Source: Adineta vaga (Eukaryota > Rotifera). Taken from it: DNA of 64,000 nt. This document shows, in pieces, positions 21,301-34,603 of this stretch. Made by a program: the position numbers and the translations under genes. Position 1 is the stretch's first letter. Every line of letters starts with the position of its first letter. Location: assembly GCA_021613535.1 (NCBI GenBank), contig CP075497.1, positions 3,286,001 to 3,350,000 on the forward strand, written 5' to 3'. Below the pieces are notes generated by a model. That model searched no databases. It had not been told where the DNA came from and was given only the letters and a program-made list of their open reading frames with translations.

Positions 21301-24300
21301 CACATGCTTGGAAATTTAGTTTCAAAGTTCCCGGTGCCGATGCTATGGCATATATCACTCCTTTATGGATTCAAGATCAAGATATTCCCGAATGTGTTTC
21401 TAAACAAATTTCAATTCATCCTCAGTATACTCATCTATATCTTCCACTGAAAATACAAGCACATACATCCGATGCACATATCTTTCTTAATCAAGTCGTT
21501 AAAGCTGCAGATCCATGTATTCTTCTCAATATGCGTCATTTGAAAAAACTTGAAATTATCGATCAAAGAGAAGATAAACTTACCGTTATTGAAAAGCAAT
21601 TGATAGATTCAACGAAACTTGAATCAAAACCTCTTATTACATTCGAAAATTTCATCTATTATGATCTTAGTGGATCGATTATTCAATTGGGTACTTCATC
21701 AAAATTCAATACTTTTCGAGTATATACATGCTATGTTAATGTACCAAATTCTATTGAACAACGACGATCACCAAAAATACGATTAATTATGGCATTTCCT
21801 TGTGAACATGATTATTGTTTGACAAGTACAGTTTATACTGGTTTACCTGTTTGTGATCTTGGTTTTAACTTTTTATTCAATGCTGATTTTCAATTAGTAA
21901 CAAGTCGAGAAAATGTTCGAGAAAATGCTCCATTAAATTCATTTATTCGTGATCATTTAGCAACTCTTTTCGTCTATCTCTTATTAAATGACGTGGATTT
22001 ACGAAAAGATATCAGTCGATATTGTCCTTCGTCCAATACATCTCAAGTCAAACATTCATCCTGGTGGCTAGTAATGATTGATAGAATCAATGAATTAATA
22101 ACTAAATATTTGTCAGTATTATTCGATATTCAATTTGGTAAGAAGATATTCTTCGTGATATTCTAATTTATAAATACATTTAGGTAAAGCAATTCGTTAT
22201 TTGAACAAAGATTTAACATCACTTGTATCAAATGAACAATTGTACAATTGTGCTGATATTCAAGTTATAAATACAGACGATGAATTCTTGACAACTGAAC
22301 GATTGAAATCTTTTGAAATTCAATCTGTATCTATTCTCGATGTTTTGAATTGTTTTCCCAATGAAAATGAAGTGGAAGCATCTACAAAAAATGAATTTCA
22401 TTCATGGACAAAAAAACAAGATGAACAATGGTGGTCTCAATTCTTTCATCAAATCAATCAAACAATGACAAATGATATTGCTGATAAAATGTTAGAAAAA
22501 CCAATTTTTCTTCTTAGAAACACTGATCAAAGACAATATTTACCAACGAAAGATGACAATTCTCGTTTGCTTCTCTTCATTACAGATGATTTACTATTTC
22601 AAATGTGGAAAAGACAACTAATATTATTACGATATTCATCATTGTCAGAAAGAAATGCTCTTCTCATGTCAAATCATGTACAACTTCTTACGGATGATCG
22701 AATGATTGAAATTATTCGTCAGCATCATTTAGAATTATATCCTTTATCACAAACAATCAACGTAGATATGAAATTAATTGAAGAAATATGGAATGATTTA
22801 GCTTATTTAAAATGTCGAATTGATAAACTCGATAAATCAACTCCTTTCTTAATACCTGTGAATAGTAAAGCAAATCTAACTCCAATTCAACATGCAATAT
22901 TACCAACGATCTTAGGAATAGATATTCGTTCTTATATGTATCCAACAGCATCACCTATTATTCTATTTCCATATCAGAATTCGTCACGTCATTCGTTAAG
23001 CAATATTTTACAATGGGAACATTTCTTACTTGAAATGAATTGTCAACGATCATCTATTTATCTTCCAAACGATTATACAATTAATCGTTTACCACTTTTA
23101 CCTACATTGACTATGTATGAAGATGAAAAATGTGCTCAATTAGGTGAACTCATACTTTCCGCTCAAACACAAAGTACAAAAGATTGTATTCATCAATTTC
23201 CTATAGTTGATAATTCAACGAATGAACAACAAATTAGTCCAGTTTCTACTGCATTCGATGAGATTATTGTTCATGATTTACCATGCTTACCACGTCTAAC
23301 TATTCCATCTTATTGTCATAAATTAGCCAAACAATTAGGTATATGTGTTGAATACGATCTTCGTACTTGTGTCACAATACTCCAATTGTTAAGTGACGAA
23401 AAGAATAGAAACATTGACTTGTATATTCAATGGTTAGGTCACTTACAATTGTATGTTCGTCAACAACGTGATCAATTTAATTTACATAATTTACTCAGTT
23501 CATGTCGTTTATATCTTCCTGATCAAAACAATTTTTATTCACTAGAACAACTTTTAGTCATACCAAACGATACACGACATCATAATGGTATATCATCCAT
23601 TTCGAAATATCTCGAATTACAAATCATTTCACCATCAAACAATCAAATTTATTGGCAATTTAAAGAACTTTTCAATCTCCTCGGTTGTACATGTAAAGTC
23701 TATATTGATCATGTTTACAAAACAATTTATTTCGCAAGTCGAGATAAGAGTAATTTCTTTATTTTGGGAGATTGTCTTACAACTTTGAATGAAAATGGAT
23801 TGGAAACGATGATTACTTTATTTCAATATTTAGAAGAATTGATATTAGAACGTGTCAGAGATAGTAAAGAAAAGTATCCTGATCTATATCATACTGTGAT
23901 CGAAAATAAACATAAAACAACTCCAGATGGTAGTCGAGAAGATTTAGAATGGCGTTTTAGTTTTACTTGTAATTCTTTATCGCAACAACTTAAGGAATTG
24001 ACTGGTTTACAATCTCAACCACATAAAATTGGTCTGCTTATGATTGATCGACAATTAATTCCCAAAGAAACTGATACTATTATTTATGCATGTTTAGAAA
24101 CTAAAATTATTCAAAATCTATCGAAACATTTTGGTAAACGATGTTTTATTTTACCACTTATTGTACGTACTTGTCCATTGTTATTGGCAACATTCGAAAT
24201 AGATTATTATGAACGACGTGGAAAACTTCTTTGGATACATAAAAATCATAATCTCGAATATGTTTTAAACCAATTGACCGATATCTTTCGTCATACTCTT

Positions 24301-25922
24301 GATGATCCAACAATTGAAGTAATTGCATCAAAATATGCAAGTGTTACTCTTCTTCTCTCGGATTCTTTCGTAATTGATACAACCAACGTTGATAACGTAA
24401 CTGAAATCCAAAAATATATGGTTGACAGTGATTATCCCTTTTGGATATTTGATAAAATTGTTCTTTTATGTACTGGTGATGCAAGAAATAATTCATCAAA
24501 AGCAATTATTGCTACATCTGCTTTGACTACTCTATTGCACAAACGAAAACATCTTTCATTCGATGAAGCTAAATCTATTGCTCAGAAACACATTAGTACC
24601 TGTACATCATTTCAATCTGAATATCTTGCAAATGTCGCAAGTGCTGAATCAACTATGTATTCATATACAGATATGCTTTTTCCTGTTGATCATCAATTAA
24701 TCGAATCTATGATTATTTCCATAGGGAAATATTGTACTACTGAACAAGATCTGGAAGATGATACACTACCTATAGTTGCTGCTGAACGAAGTGGAATCGA
24801 TCGAATGTATCGCGCTTTAGTACAAACACAAAATCATAATCCTCAACATCAAAATAATCCAAATCAATGGACTGACCCAAGGATTGTTGATGGAATGGAA
24901 CACATCACTATAGGACATAATGCGGAACATTTCTTTTTTACTTATCTACAAAAATGTTATGGGACAATAGATGTAACACCAACGAAAAATTGGCGTTCAT
25001 CATCACGTCTTATCAATCATCCGAATTGTCGTCGAAATGTTGATGATTCAGTTGGTTACGATTTTGAATTACATGATATACGTGAAATATTTGTTCGTGG
25101 AACAGGATCAGTAAGTAAATATTGTTATTTCGAAGTGAAGGGTACAAGTGGATTATTCTCGGAGGTGCATACGCGTTTTCATATTTCTGACAATGAATTA
25201 AACATATGTGAAAGCATCGCAAATGATTCGAAAAGACGAGAACGTAATGCATATTTTATTGTTATTATACAAAATTGTCTTGATCCTGAGAAAATTTCAT
25301 TTGGTACGACAATTAATTGGTACGTTTTTCTCATCTATATCTTTATGATAAAAAATTCGATTATTTTCTTAGGAGTGATAATTTTCATCTATTGGAAGGG
25401 GTGCCAGATAGTTATCAATGCAGAATTATTTCATCTCCGCAAAATAATTCAACTAATTCAGTAACACAAAAATCTACAAATGACGTCCATCATCAACAGC
25501 AACTACCACAACAGAAGGAAGCAGCACAAGCAGTTGTCAAAAATAACAATTCCACAGTTCAATCTGAAACCACAAACAGCCATAAGTCTAAGACTAATCG
25601 ACCAAATCCGTCACACCCTCAAAATTCATCCTCTCAACAGAATCAATCTCAGCAGAAACAACTCCACGAAAAACCTCGACAAGAACAAGTTCATCAACAA
25701 AATCCACTCCCTCAACAAGCTCAATCATTTTATCAAAACCAATCTTATCCACAAAACCACCCATATCAACAAAGTACACTTCCTCAACAATATCAAGTCT
25801 ATCAGCAAATGCAATTTCCTCAGCCACAACAGGTTCGAGGTCGAGGTCGAGGTCGAGGTCGAGGTCGTGGCCAAGTACCTTCTACTCAAACTAGTAGTCG
25901 TCATAGCACACATCGACAATAG
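18351..25922 (+). CDS. NO VEIN-like giant protein: HSP90-type ATPase plus DUF3883
   Basis: Five exons, 18351-19819, 19881-21012, 21072-22137, 22184-25319 and 25373-25922, giving about 2450 aa. The N-terminal third is mainly helical, with an acidic run (DDDDDDD) and a coiled coil near residues 724-780. The GHKL/HSP90-like ATP-binding fold follows: N-box HELIQNAEDNFY (863-874, split by intron 2), LLLSNNEQGF, and the glycine box HIGEKGVGFKSVF (~923-935). These blocks match the plant NO VEIN protein. Near residues 2178-2250 is a DUF3883 module (GYDFELHD...YFEVKGTSG...NELNICESIANDSKRRERNAYFIV), a Mrr-like nuclease-related fold. The C-terminus is Gln/Asn/His-rich and ends in RGRGRGRGRGRG, like RNA-binding RG tails. 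Function in animals is unknown; a chaperone- or sensor-like ATPase acting with nucleic acid is a guess. All joints keep frame. Confidence 0.88.
25836..25870 (+). repeat. Hexamer repeat encoding the RG tail
   Basis: About five tandem copies of CGAGGT inside the last exon of the NO VEIN-like gene. They encode alternating Arg-Gly. The repeat may change length between alleles without breaking frame. Confidence 0.85.
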
Positions 25923-28900
25923 ATCAGTTATAAGAATCATAGCAAATTCAAATATTCTATGTGATGACTCGTGTTGTTAGACTATGCATTTAGAGATATA
26001 TACTTTTTCCGAGATTATTTCTTCGATCATACAACCTATCATTTGAACTTTGTAACAATAAAAAAGTACACTCATTTTTTATAATCAAAAGCAGATATAT
26101 ACCGTTTTCAAGGTAAAGATGTACTGATACTGTCAGAATACTATTTCAGTATCACCGATAACAAACACTTAAATGAATGTATTAAAAACTAATTCGCTAT
26201 CGATCCTACACATATTTCTATTGATTACTTTTTCTCACTGTAAAATTTATGAATAGAGCACAACTATATATCAGAATGTATCTTTATGAAAGTGGATTCC
26301 GTTGATTTGTTCTTTTATTGCATGTGATATTGAATTTTCTGTTTGTGATAATATTATTTAACATTGATATTATTTCGGTCATAAACATTGTCGTCATTGA
26401 TTTAGATGACTTGATTCTTTTCAATCTTCTAGAACGTCTGCTATTAAATAATGATAATCGAACGTCATATCGTCAATTACACCGGTTGCTATTTTGCTTA
26501 ATTCTTCCGTTTGATTTGTTTACAAAATTCTTTATCATAATATCAGCCATTCATCTTCCTAATCGAGTTACATACATATATAGGATGAGATTACTTGCAC
26601 ACATATACATTGATAATCGTATATTGCAATAGTACACAATCCGTATGATCTATTGATCATTGCAAATAAAGACTATTCGAACATATTTATCATCATTTTT
26701 ACGGATGTTTATTGTCAAATGGTTCATTTACGACTTAGTGTCTTTTTCTCTTTCTTTGCACACATATAAAGACCAATCAAAGTTTCTATTTCATACGGCT
26801 AGACGACAGGCAACAAACACAGTCGCATCTTTCTTTCATCATCTTCTTTTCAGATAATCTTACTTTTCTCGAAACTATCAGGCCCGAAGGCTGCCGATTG
26901 TGTTTGACCCGAAACAAGCATCTATATACTTTCTCTTGTAATTGGATACAGAGAAGAACACAAATTACTAGATCGTTATATATCCATATCAATATTATTG
27001 AATCAAGCAAAAGTGAAGAGAGGTGCCGCCTGTATCCTAATTCGACATGCCGACAAACGTGTATGTTTGTCGGGACGAACAAATCATTAGTGTTGTGCAC
27101 AATTGATAGAAAGTAATGAGTCAGTTGCAAAGTGACGATGAGAAATGTATCTATCTATTTCACACTATCACATCATAGTTTCGATGCCGCGCTTAATTAT
27201 TTATTGTTCCATTAGAGAGACACTGTGAAGACAATGAACAAAGATATCCAAATTTATAGTACATGATGAAAATGATTTAACCATCAACGATTTGTTTGCA
27301 TCAAATCTTTGAAAAAAAAGAAGAAGAAAAAGAAGAAGGGGAAAAGTGTATACACATCTGATTCAATTCACATTCATTGATGATCTCTTTTCATATAAAT
27401 CCCTTGTCGATCAAATGATCATCATTGGAATAAAAGAAAAAAAACTTTTTTTTTCTAAATATTTAGCCGTTTGCCGACTTAAATTTCGTAACGGTGTCGG
27501 CATTGAAATAAACTCGAAAGAAACAGCTCATCTTTCTCTTATTAATCAATAATGATCGATACATTGATGTTTTCAACACGTGTCTTCTTCACAAACACAT
27601 TTATCTTGAGACGAAGAGCGAACAAGTGTTATTTTGACATTCGATCAAGAGAGAAAGAAAAAAAAACACCTACTCAATTGTGAAGATCAAAAGCTTAAAT
27701 AAAATGATTTTTTCAAAATGAAAGAAAGTAAAACAAAATGATATTGTAACACATGCAGACAGCTGGTTTTTGATAAAAAATTCTTTAATGAAGTGATATA
27801 TGCGTGGATGGCAAGGCAAAATAACGTCGTTTCGCTTGTCTGCCACTACGTCTAAATATCAACAATGAAAGTGAGAAAAGACGTCGAGAAAGAGAAAATA
27901 ATGATACTGTGAAAGCAGTGTGTCTCTTCAAATGTCATCGAGTCAATTTGTTCTCCCTTTTCTCTCTCTCTATTGCTAAGTACCTTATGGTTGTCAGTAA
28001 ATGATATTTGATCGTCTTCATCACATTATATATACTCTCTACGTTAAAAATATGTATATACAAAGTTTGCAACAGTCAATAGACAGCATCGTTATATACT
28101 TTTTCTTTGTTCATATGAAGGTTTCAAGATAATATCAAGGTTTCATTTAACTCGAATATCCAATTATTTCTTCAATAAATTAAATGTCAAAAGAGAATTG
28201 TTCGCCTATTCTGAACAGAAATAATGTTGAATACTTTATGAATAAGAATACTCTTTTATCAAAGTAAGATCAGATAGTATTAGTTATCTGCAAAGTGTTT
28301 GTTCATTAATACAATCTGTGCTGTCAATCATAGTTTGAGATTTTGGTACCGTTATCAATAATTATTCTGTACTACGAAGAGGTTCTAATGGAATTGTGAT
28401 CTTCTCTGATTAAAATTTTTGAAAAGATCTGCTGGTTCTTTTCTTTGTTGATGTTTTTTTTAACGATGTCATTGCCTAAATAGAAAGATCAAACTATCAA
28501 TAAATAAATAAATTCATTATTTATTCTTTTTTTACTGAGTCAATCATCTCATTCGTTGTTTAGCATCAACTTAATACTGATTGGTTGAAATATATCTACG
28601 TATTCGCAAGGAAGCAGCTCATCTCGTTTCTTTTCTCTTCTCTTGATAAGTTCTCACATCGGACGCGAAAAGAGAGAAAGAGAGATAAAATTCTAAATGG
28701 TTGATACCCGATAGGCATCGAAAGGAATAGAATAACGAGAGAAAATAGAGAGAAATAAGTGTTAATACCAAATCTAAAAAAAGATACAACGGCTCGCATA
28801 AGAGAGAGAGAGAGATTGAGAGATCGAATGATAGAGAAGAAGAAAAAGGCAACGTCGCAAGTATAATTGAAAGCGAACGGCAGTAAGGTGAATTCGAGTG

Positions 28901-29034
28901 AAACCGAGTGCAACGGAAAAACCGAATCGAACCGTGAATTAATCGAACCAACACACAAACACGGGACATCGAGCGTAGCCAAAGTAGATCAACCTACCTG
29001 CTTTGTCTGCATCCACTAACATACAACGATTGCA
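25923..29034. other. Long gene-free region upstream of Pax1/9 (3.1 kb)
   Basis: No convincing gene on either strand. A Phe/Ile/Leu-rich ORF at 26318-26632 lacks coding character. The stretch contains a short perfect inverted repeat at 27050-27073 and purine-rich patches around 28660-28850 just before the Pax start. It is likely the regulatory domain of Pax1/9. Confidence 0.55.
27050..27073. repeat. Perfect 9-bp inverted repeat (hairpin)
   Basis: CCGACAAAC, a six-base loop GTGTAT, then GTTTGTCGG. It is GC-richer than the surroundings. No protein, T-run or RNA-gene signature is attached to it. It could be a binding site for a dimeric factor or a small structured element. Confidence 0.6.
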
Positions 29035-30942
29035 ATGGGTATGTAAATTGTCTACAGATGAATGACGATTGTATGTGCGAGATAACAAAAATGTTTCATC
29101 ATTTTTTTTTCGTGTAGATGTATTGCCTCAGTGACATACTAGAGCATTTATTTCTATGCTCACTTAGTTTATTCGTTTTTTTTACGAATGTCCACTGAGA
29201 GAACACAAAAAAAAATAAATCGAGAAAAAGAGTAATGGCTTTTTTTAGAAATTCAATTTGTTGATCTAGTTTAGTTTTATCATAACATAAAATCATATTT
29301 GACAAGTAAGATAACATTGTCAATAGACTTTCTTTCTGTCGTCGTCGTAGTAGTAGAAGCAGAAGATTTAAGAAGTTGTCAATAACATTTGTTAGTTCGA
29401 TAAAGTAACTAGTGTTAACTCCTGTTGTCTTTTTAATAACAATCGACAAATATTTTGATTTGAACCCATCATCTCTTCTTCTAAATAAACATATCATCGA
29501 TCTTCATAATCGTTTTTATTTTCTTCAGTTTAACCAATCTATATGCGATCCGAAAGGAAATCATATCGTCATCTCAACAGGCTAGAAAAGAAAATGATAG
29601 ATGATCAAATTTCATATCCATACACACAACCTTGTTAAATGATTATCATCATCATCATTTTCAATTCCTTTTGGATAGATTGAGTTTAGTAAATGTAAGT
29701 GAGAATGGTTCCTACTGTGCGTGTGATCGATGATGATGACAACTACGTGCTTCCGGAGTGTTTTTATTTTTTATGAAAGATAAACTATGAATAATAACAA
29801 GGAAGGAAAATGATCAAAATTTTAATCAGTTTTATATCTTCCTAGGCGATTATTCGTTTAATGATACAAATTCAAGTCAAAGTTATGGTGAAGTCAATCA
29901 ATTGGGTGGGGTCTTTGTTAATGGACGACCTTTACCAACACCAATTCGTTTACGTATTGTTGAAATGGCTAATCTAGGAGTGCGTCCATGTGATATTAGT
30001 CGTCGACTTAAAGTCTCACATGGATGTGTTAGCAAAATTCTTGCACGATATCATGAAACAGGTATAATTGATAAAGATATAGGCTTTTTTCATTCAATAT
30101 ATTTACTTTTATTTGATTTTTCTTTTGTTGGAGGTTCTGTATTACCAGGCGCTATCGGTGGGAGTAAACCACGCGTCACAACACCACGCGTTGTCGGTCG
30201 TATACGCGATTATAAAGTGAAAGATCCGGGAATGTTTGCATGGGAAATTCGTGAAAAATTGTTATTAGATAATGTTTGCGATAAATTCAATGTCCCATCC
30301 GTATCATCGATTTCACGTATTTTACGTAATAAAATTGGTCCATTATCTCAACCATGCAGCGGAAGTGCTGGAGGAGGAAGTAGTGAACATAGTAATTCGA
30401 ATTCGCCTCCACCAGTTCCATCATCATCATCATTTCTATCAAATACAGTATCATCTGCAACACCATCATCAACAACATTTATGACTAAACATGATCTCTC
30501 ACCGATTAATACACCATCAGCAGTTTCATCATCAGGTTCAATATGTAAAATCGAACCACCAACATGGTCACCTTATGATCAAACAACAACATCATCAGCA
30601 GCAGCAGCAGCACATCATCGTTATCTTTATCCAACAGTTGCTTATCATCCAACATTTCAACATCAATTCGAATCAGCAATGAAATCCCCTTATACAAATG
30701 GAACTCATCTTACACCAAATCCAACAAATAATGGAGATATTTCAAGTGCATTTACACATGCTCATCCATATCACCATCAACATCCTTATCATCATCATCA
30801 TTCGAATACAACTGGTAACAATACAAATAATTATACATCATTTTTTAATGCTTTTCCTTATCCACAGGCAAGTAATTTTGCAGTTACAGCACCATATTAC
30901 CCATCTACATATGGTTTACCATTGACACCACAAGCTTCATAA
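29035..30942 (+). CDS. Pax1/9 (Pox meso-type) paired-box transcription factor
   Basis: Proposed exons 29035-29038 (ATGG), 29846-30061 and 30134-30942, giving 342 aa. The mini first exon is inferred: ATGG followed by GTATGT, an 809-nt intron, and the acceptor TCCTAG; it restores frame and gives [20 protein letters not shown]. The paired domain (about 16-143) is very clear: [55 protein letters not shown], then [46 protein letters not shown]. It is closest to Pax1/9. No homeodomain follows, and no octapeptide was recognised. The C-terminal half is Ser/Thr/Pro/His-rich, as in Pax transactivation regions. The 72-nt intron at 30062-30133 is a multiple of three with no stop in frame. Function: DNA-binding developmental regulator. 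Confidence 0.88.
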
Positions 30943-31876
30943 AGACAAAACAAAAATAAACATTGTTTTTTTTTCTTTGACAACTTTCGTGTGCGCGTGT
31001 GTGTGTGTTTTCTCCTTTAGAATGTAAAATATAATATTAATAATATCAAAATGATTCCCAAACAGGAGTCGAATAGCGAAATATTTTGATTGTTTTATCT
31101 TGTGTTCTAGCTAGCGGACATTGATATAAATGTCGATTATTTTGACGTAAAACGTCATTTTTGTTTTCAATTCAAACATTTCATAATCATTGTCCAAGAA
31201 GTGTCCCAAAAAGAAGAAATTCTATTTTACAGTGAGAATAACCTTTATCAGTTTTTCTTACTCATTAAAACAACACTTGCTAATGCTGATAAGAAGTTTT
31301 CTTTTTCAATCTGATTGACAGTAGTCTATCGTGATCGGTAATAAACAGGTGAATGTGTTCATTGATTGATAAGTGTGAAAAATTCCATTGATTAATCTCA
31401 TTTGAATATGGTGATCTATACGTTTAGTTTCAATTGGAAGAGTGATTGCTATTTCGAATGGCAAAACATGTTGGTGGAAAGGGCATCGATTTATCATTCT
31501 ATTTATGATATTACGTGATTATCCTCTCGCTCTTTCTCGAAGAAAGAAAGGTCAACGATCTAATTTACAAATTCATTTGAGCGTAAATAAAAAATCAAAA
31601 ACTAAGGAATCGCATTTACTTCTTCACCTGTTCAGATCTTATTTCAATTCATTTACATATCAAATCAAATTTATTTCGGAAAATTCATTTCTTATTTCGT
31701 GTTGTTTTATACACATATGTAAACAGAGAATGAAGATGAAGAAGAAGAAGAAAAAAGATAGAAATGATCGATTGCCATTAGTGACGGAAATATTTATTCA
31801 TTTTGTTCTACAATCGAAAATTATCGACGAACTAAAAGGAAAAATTCAGAACAATGAGAATTTATCTTGAAGTAAA
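30943..31876. other. Convergent intergenic region between Pax1/9 and KIF12
   Basis: About 930 bases between the 3' ends of two convergent genes. It includes a GTGTGTGT tract near 30990 and a GAAGAAGAAG tract near 31735. An open frame at 31442-31870 starts at GTG, matches no known family and has no coding character, so it was not called. Confidence 0.55.
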
Positions 31877-34231
31877 TCATTTACCATCAACAACAGCTGG
31901 ATTAGGACCACGTCGATTTATATTTGTTGTTCGTCGTTGGGGTGATGTTTCACCTTGATATTTATCACGAACAGTTCGATATCTTGATGCATATGATGGA
32001 CGACGAACAAGTTCTCTCCTGAAATTAAATTAAAAATCATGAAAACGAAGAGAAATTTTCTAAGACAAACATTTCTTCATCTTGTTCACGTGAGCTTTTT
32101 TCAACTTGTTGATTGTCTGGTGGATTACTCTACAAAAACAAATCATTTCAAACGAATTGATCTTTGAAATCAAAAAACAATTTTTACTTCTTGTTCAAGA
32201 CGATTTCTTTCTTGTATACCATTTTGTTTTCCACCGGGTTGTGCTTGTTGTTCTCTTATAACTTGATCAAGTTTTCGAACAAGTTTTTCATTTTCTCGTG
32301 TCAATAATTCATGATCGGTTCTAATTCTTCTTGTTGTTGTTCCACTTAATCGACCTCTATAAATTCATAAGAAATCAAATCAAAAGAGAAAAATGAATTC
32401 GATTTACGTATTATCTTGACGACTATCATAAACATCACTACTTGCTGATGATCGTATAGATGATTGAGAACCTGAATCTGAACTTCGAATTTTAAGTTTT
32501 GGTAGCGCATTTGATTGAAAGCCAAGTTTTTGTCTTAATTCATGATTTTCATCTTTTAATTTTCGTACTTCACGTTTCAAACGATTGATAACATTTTCTT
32601 TTGAATCTGTTTTAACAATTGGTGCATTTTCTATATTCTTGGCACGATTTGCATAACGTAATGTACTTAAAGTTTCACTTTCACATGAATTTGCTGGTGA
32701 TATACAAGCAATCTTTTACGAAATCAAAATCAAAATACAAATGAAAAGAACGAAGTTTTCAATTTACCATCAAAGTAATTCCATGACCGCCTAAACTATC
32801 TGCTAATAAACGTGTTAATTTCGAATCCCGATATGGAATATGACCGCCACGTTTAACAGGATCACTCAATGCCGATATACATGTACCCAATGTTAGTAAA
32901 CTTTTATTGATATTATTCGTTTCAGTTAATTGTTTACCTTTGGATAAGCTTAACTTAACTTTTTCACTACCTTAAAGAAAGAGAAAACCCAATGACATTT
33001 TTGTTCGAATCTAATAGATGAAAAAGATCTTACCAGCTAAATCAACAAAAATTAATTTTCCTTGTCGAGTCATTTGTTCAGTAGAATTCTCCGGTCCTGC
33101 TATATCTTGTTCGATTTGAATGGATAACATTGCATGACTACGACTGGATGTATCATTAAGATTATGTGAAGCCATTGCTCGATTTAATTCACCTAAATTT
33201 ACTTTTATAAATGAAAAAAACAGAAAATTCTTCTCAAACCTTCTTCAAGTATTGTTAATAATTCATCCATGGTTTCAATATAAGTTTGAAAAAGATTTTC
33301 AACATAAAAACCATCTTCAACAGATCCACGAACTTGTAAACCTTGAGTATGACTTGGATTAATTAAATCATGAATCTAATCGAAATGAGAAGATAAGATA
33401 TTGAATATATATATATCGAATTATTCATACTTGTTCATTGTAAATTTCACAATAGGATACACGAATAAAATATGGAGCGTTCGTTTCATGAGATTTCTCT
33501 CGTAAACGTTGAAATAAATAATTTATTGCTCGTGGAACTAATCCGAAATTTTTTATACGATAATTTTCATCCATACGAAACTATCAAAACACAATGAAAA
33601 ATATTCTTTTTTTTTGCGAACAAAACAAGAAGATACATACAACACTTGCACCTCCAGGACCAATCATTGTATGTGTTTTTCCAGTACCTGTTTGACCATA
33701 GGCAAAACATGTTGCAATATATCTAATAGATTTTCTTTAAAAAAAAGGACAAGATAGTCTACAGAATCTTACCCATCGATTGACTTATCAACAAGATGTT
33801 TGATTCCACTGTATTGAAAAACATCTTCTTGATTTGAATCAATTTGAAAAACACTATCAAATGTAAACTGTCGATTATGTTGTGCACCATGAACCTATTG
33901 AAATTGATTTAGTAATTATGAAGTATAATAATGAAGAATAGTTACCAAAATTGAATTGTCACCTTCGCTTTGCAATATTAATCGATCATTTCTTTCTATT
34001 TCACGATTATTTACCGGTCGAATACTATTTAAATACGAAAATCAACGTGAATATATTTATATTCTTATGAAAAATGTTTACCGAACAACAACACGAACAC
34101 GATCTTTGCCCGTACTAAGATCTTCCGGTGCATCATTACGATAGACACTAAATGAAAGAAATTGAGAAAACAAAATCACCATTAAAATTCTTTTACTAAT
34201 GTGTTTGTTGTTTCGACATGTTTCTATGCAT
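31877..34231 (-). CDS. KIF12: KIF12-type kinesin motor protein
   Basis: Thirteen exons on the minus strand, 34231-34197, 34147-34082, 34024-33946, 33894-33773, 33722-33641, 33580-33431, 33375-33240, 33192-33034, 32970-32768, 32712-32408, 32356-32188, 32129-32071 and 32018-31877; every joint keeps frame, giving 568 aa. Motor motifs: [15 protein letters not shown]-loop [21 protein letters not shown], switch I NDTSSRSH, switch II VDLAGSEK, and the neck-proximal [19 protein letters not shown]. The stretch [18 protein letters not shown] and [15 protein letters not shown] match KIF12 closely. After the motor come coiled-coil segments ([39 protein letters not shown]) and a basic tail. KIF12 is a plus-end microtubule motor linked to epithelial and ciliary function in vertebrates. 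An upstream exon at 34662-35038 may extend the N-terminus to about 690 aa. Confidence 0.92.
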
Positions 34232-34603
34232 TGAAGAATTTATTAAATTATACGATGATACAGTTAGAGTAGACATTATATAAGAATCTTATTCAATTTC
34301 ATTAAAAAATCGATCATAATCCGAACTGGTCAAATTTTTTCGTATACATCACTTCTTCTTCTTCTTTTTCACGATAACGATGCCTAAGTGTCCTATAGAC
34401 ATATGAAACAGTAAAACTGCAGTCTCGAAACTAGAATTATTCTCTTGTTCTTTCTTTCTCTCTCTCTTCCTTTCTTCTTTCTTTACATATAGTCTTTCAT
34501 CATTACATATGACTTTCGAACTGCTCACAAAATAGGTCTTCTTCTCGATTCTTCTTATTTTGTTATGCATATCTATCATCAACATTTTAAGAAGACACTT
34601 GAC

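Noticed and set aside
26318-26632. Open frame of ~104 residues rich in Ile, Leu and Phe
   Set aside because: Composition is what AT-rich DNA gives by chance; no domain, signal or splice support.
28596-28982. Two overlapping minus-strand frames near the Pax start
   Set aside because: They mirror a purine-rich leader region on the plus strand; products are Ser/Leu/Phe-rich low complexity.
29099-29497. 132-residue minus-strand frame
   Set aside because: Lies in the proposed first intron of Pax1/9 and has no coding character.
31442-31870. 142-residue open frame on the plus strand
   Set aside because: Starts at GTG, Lys/Phe/Ile-biased, no known family, and overlaps the KIF12 3' flank.
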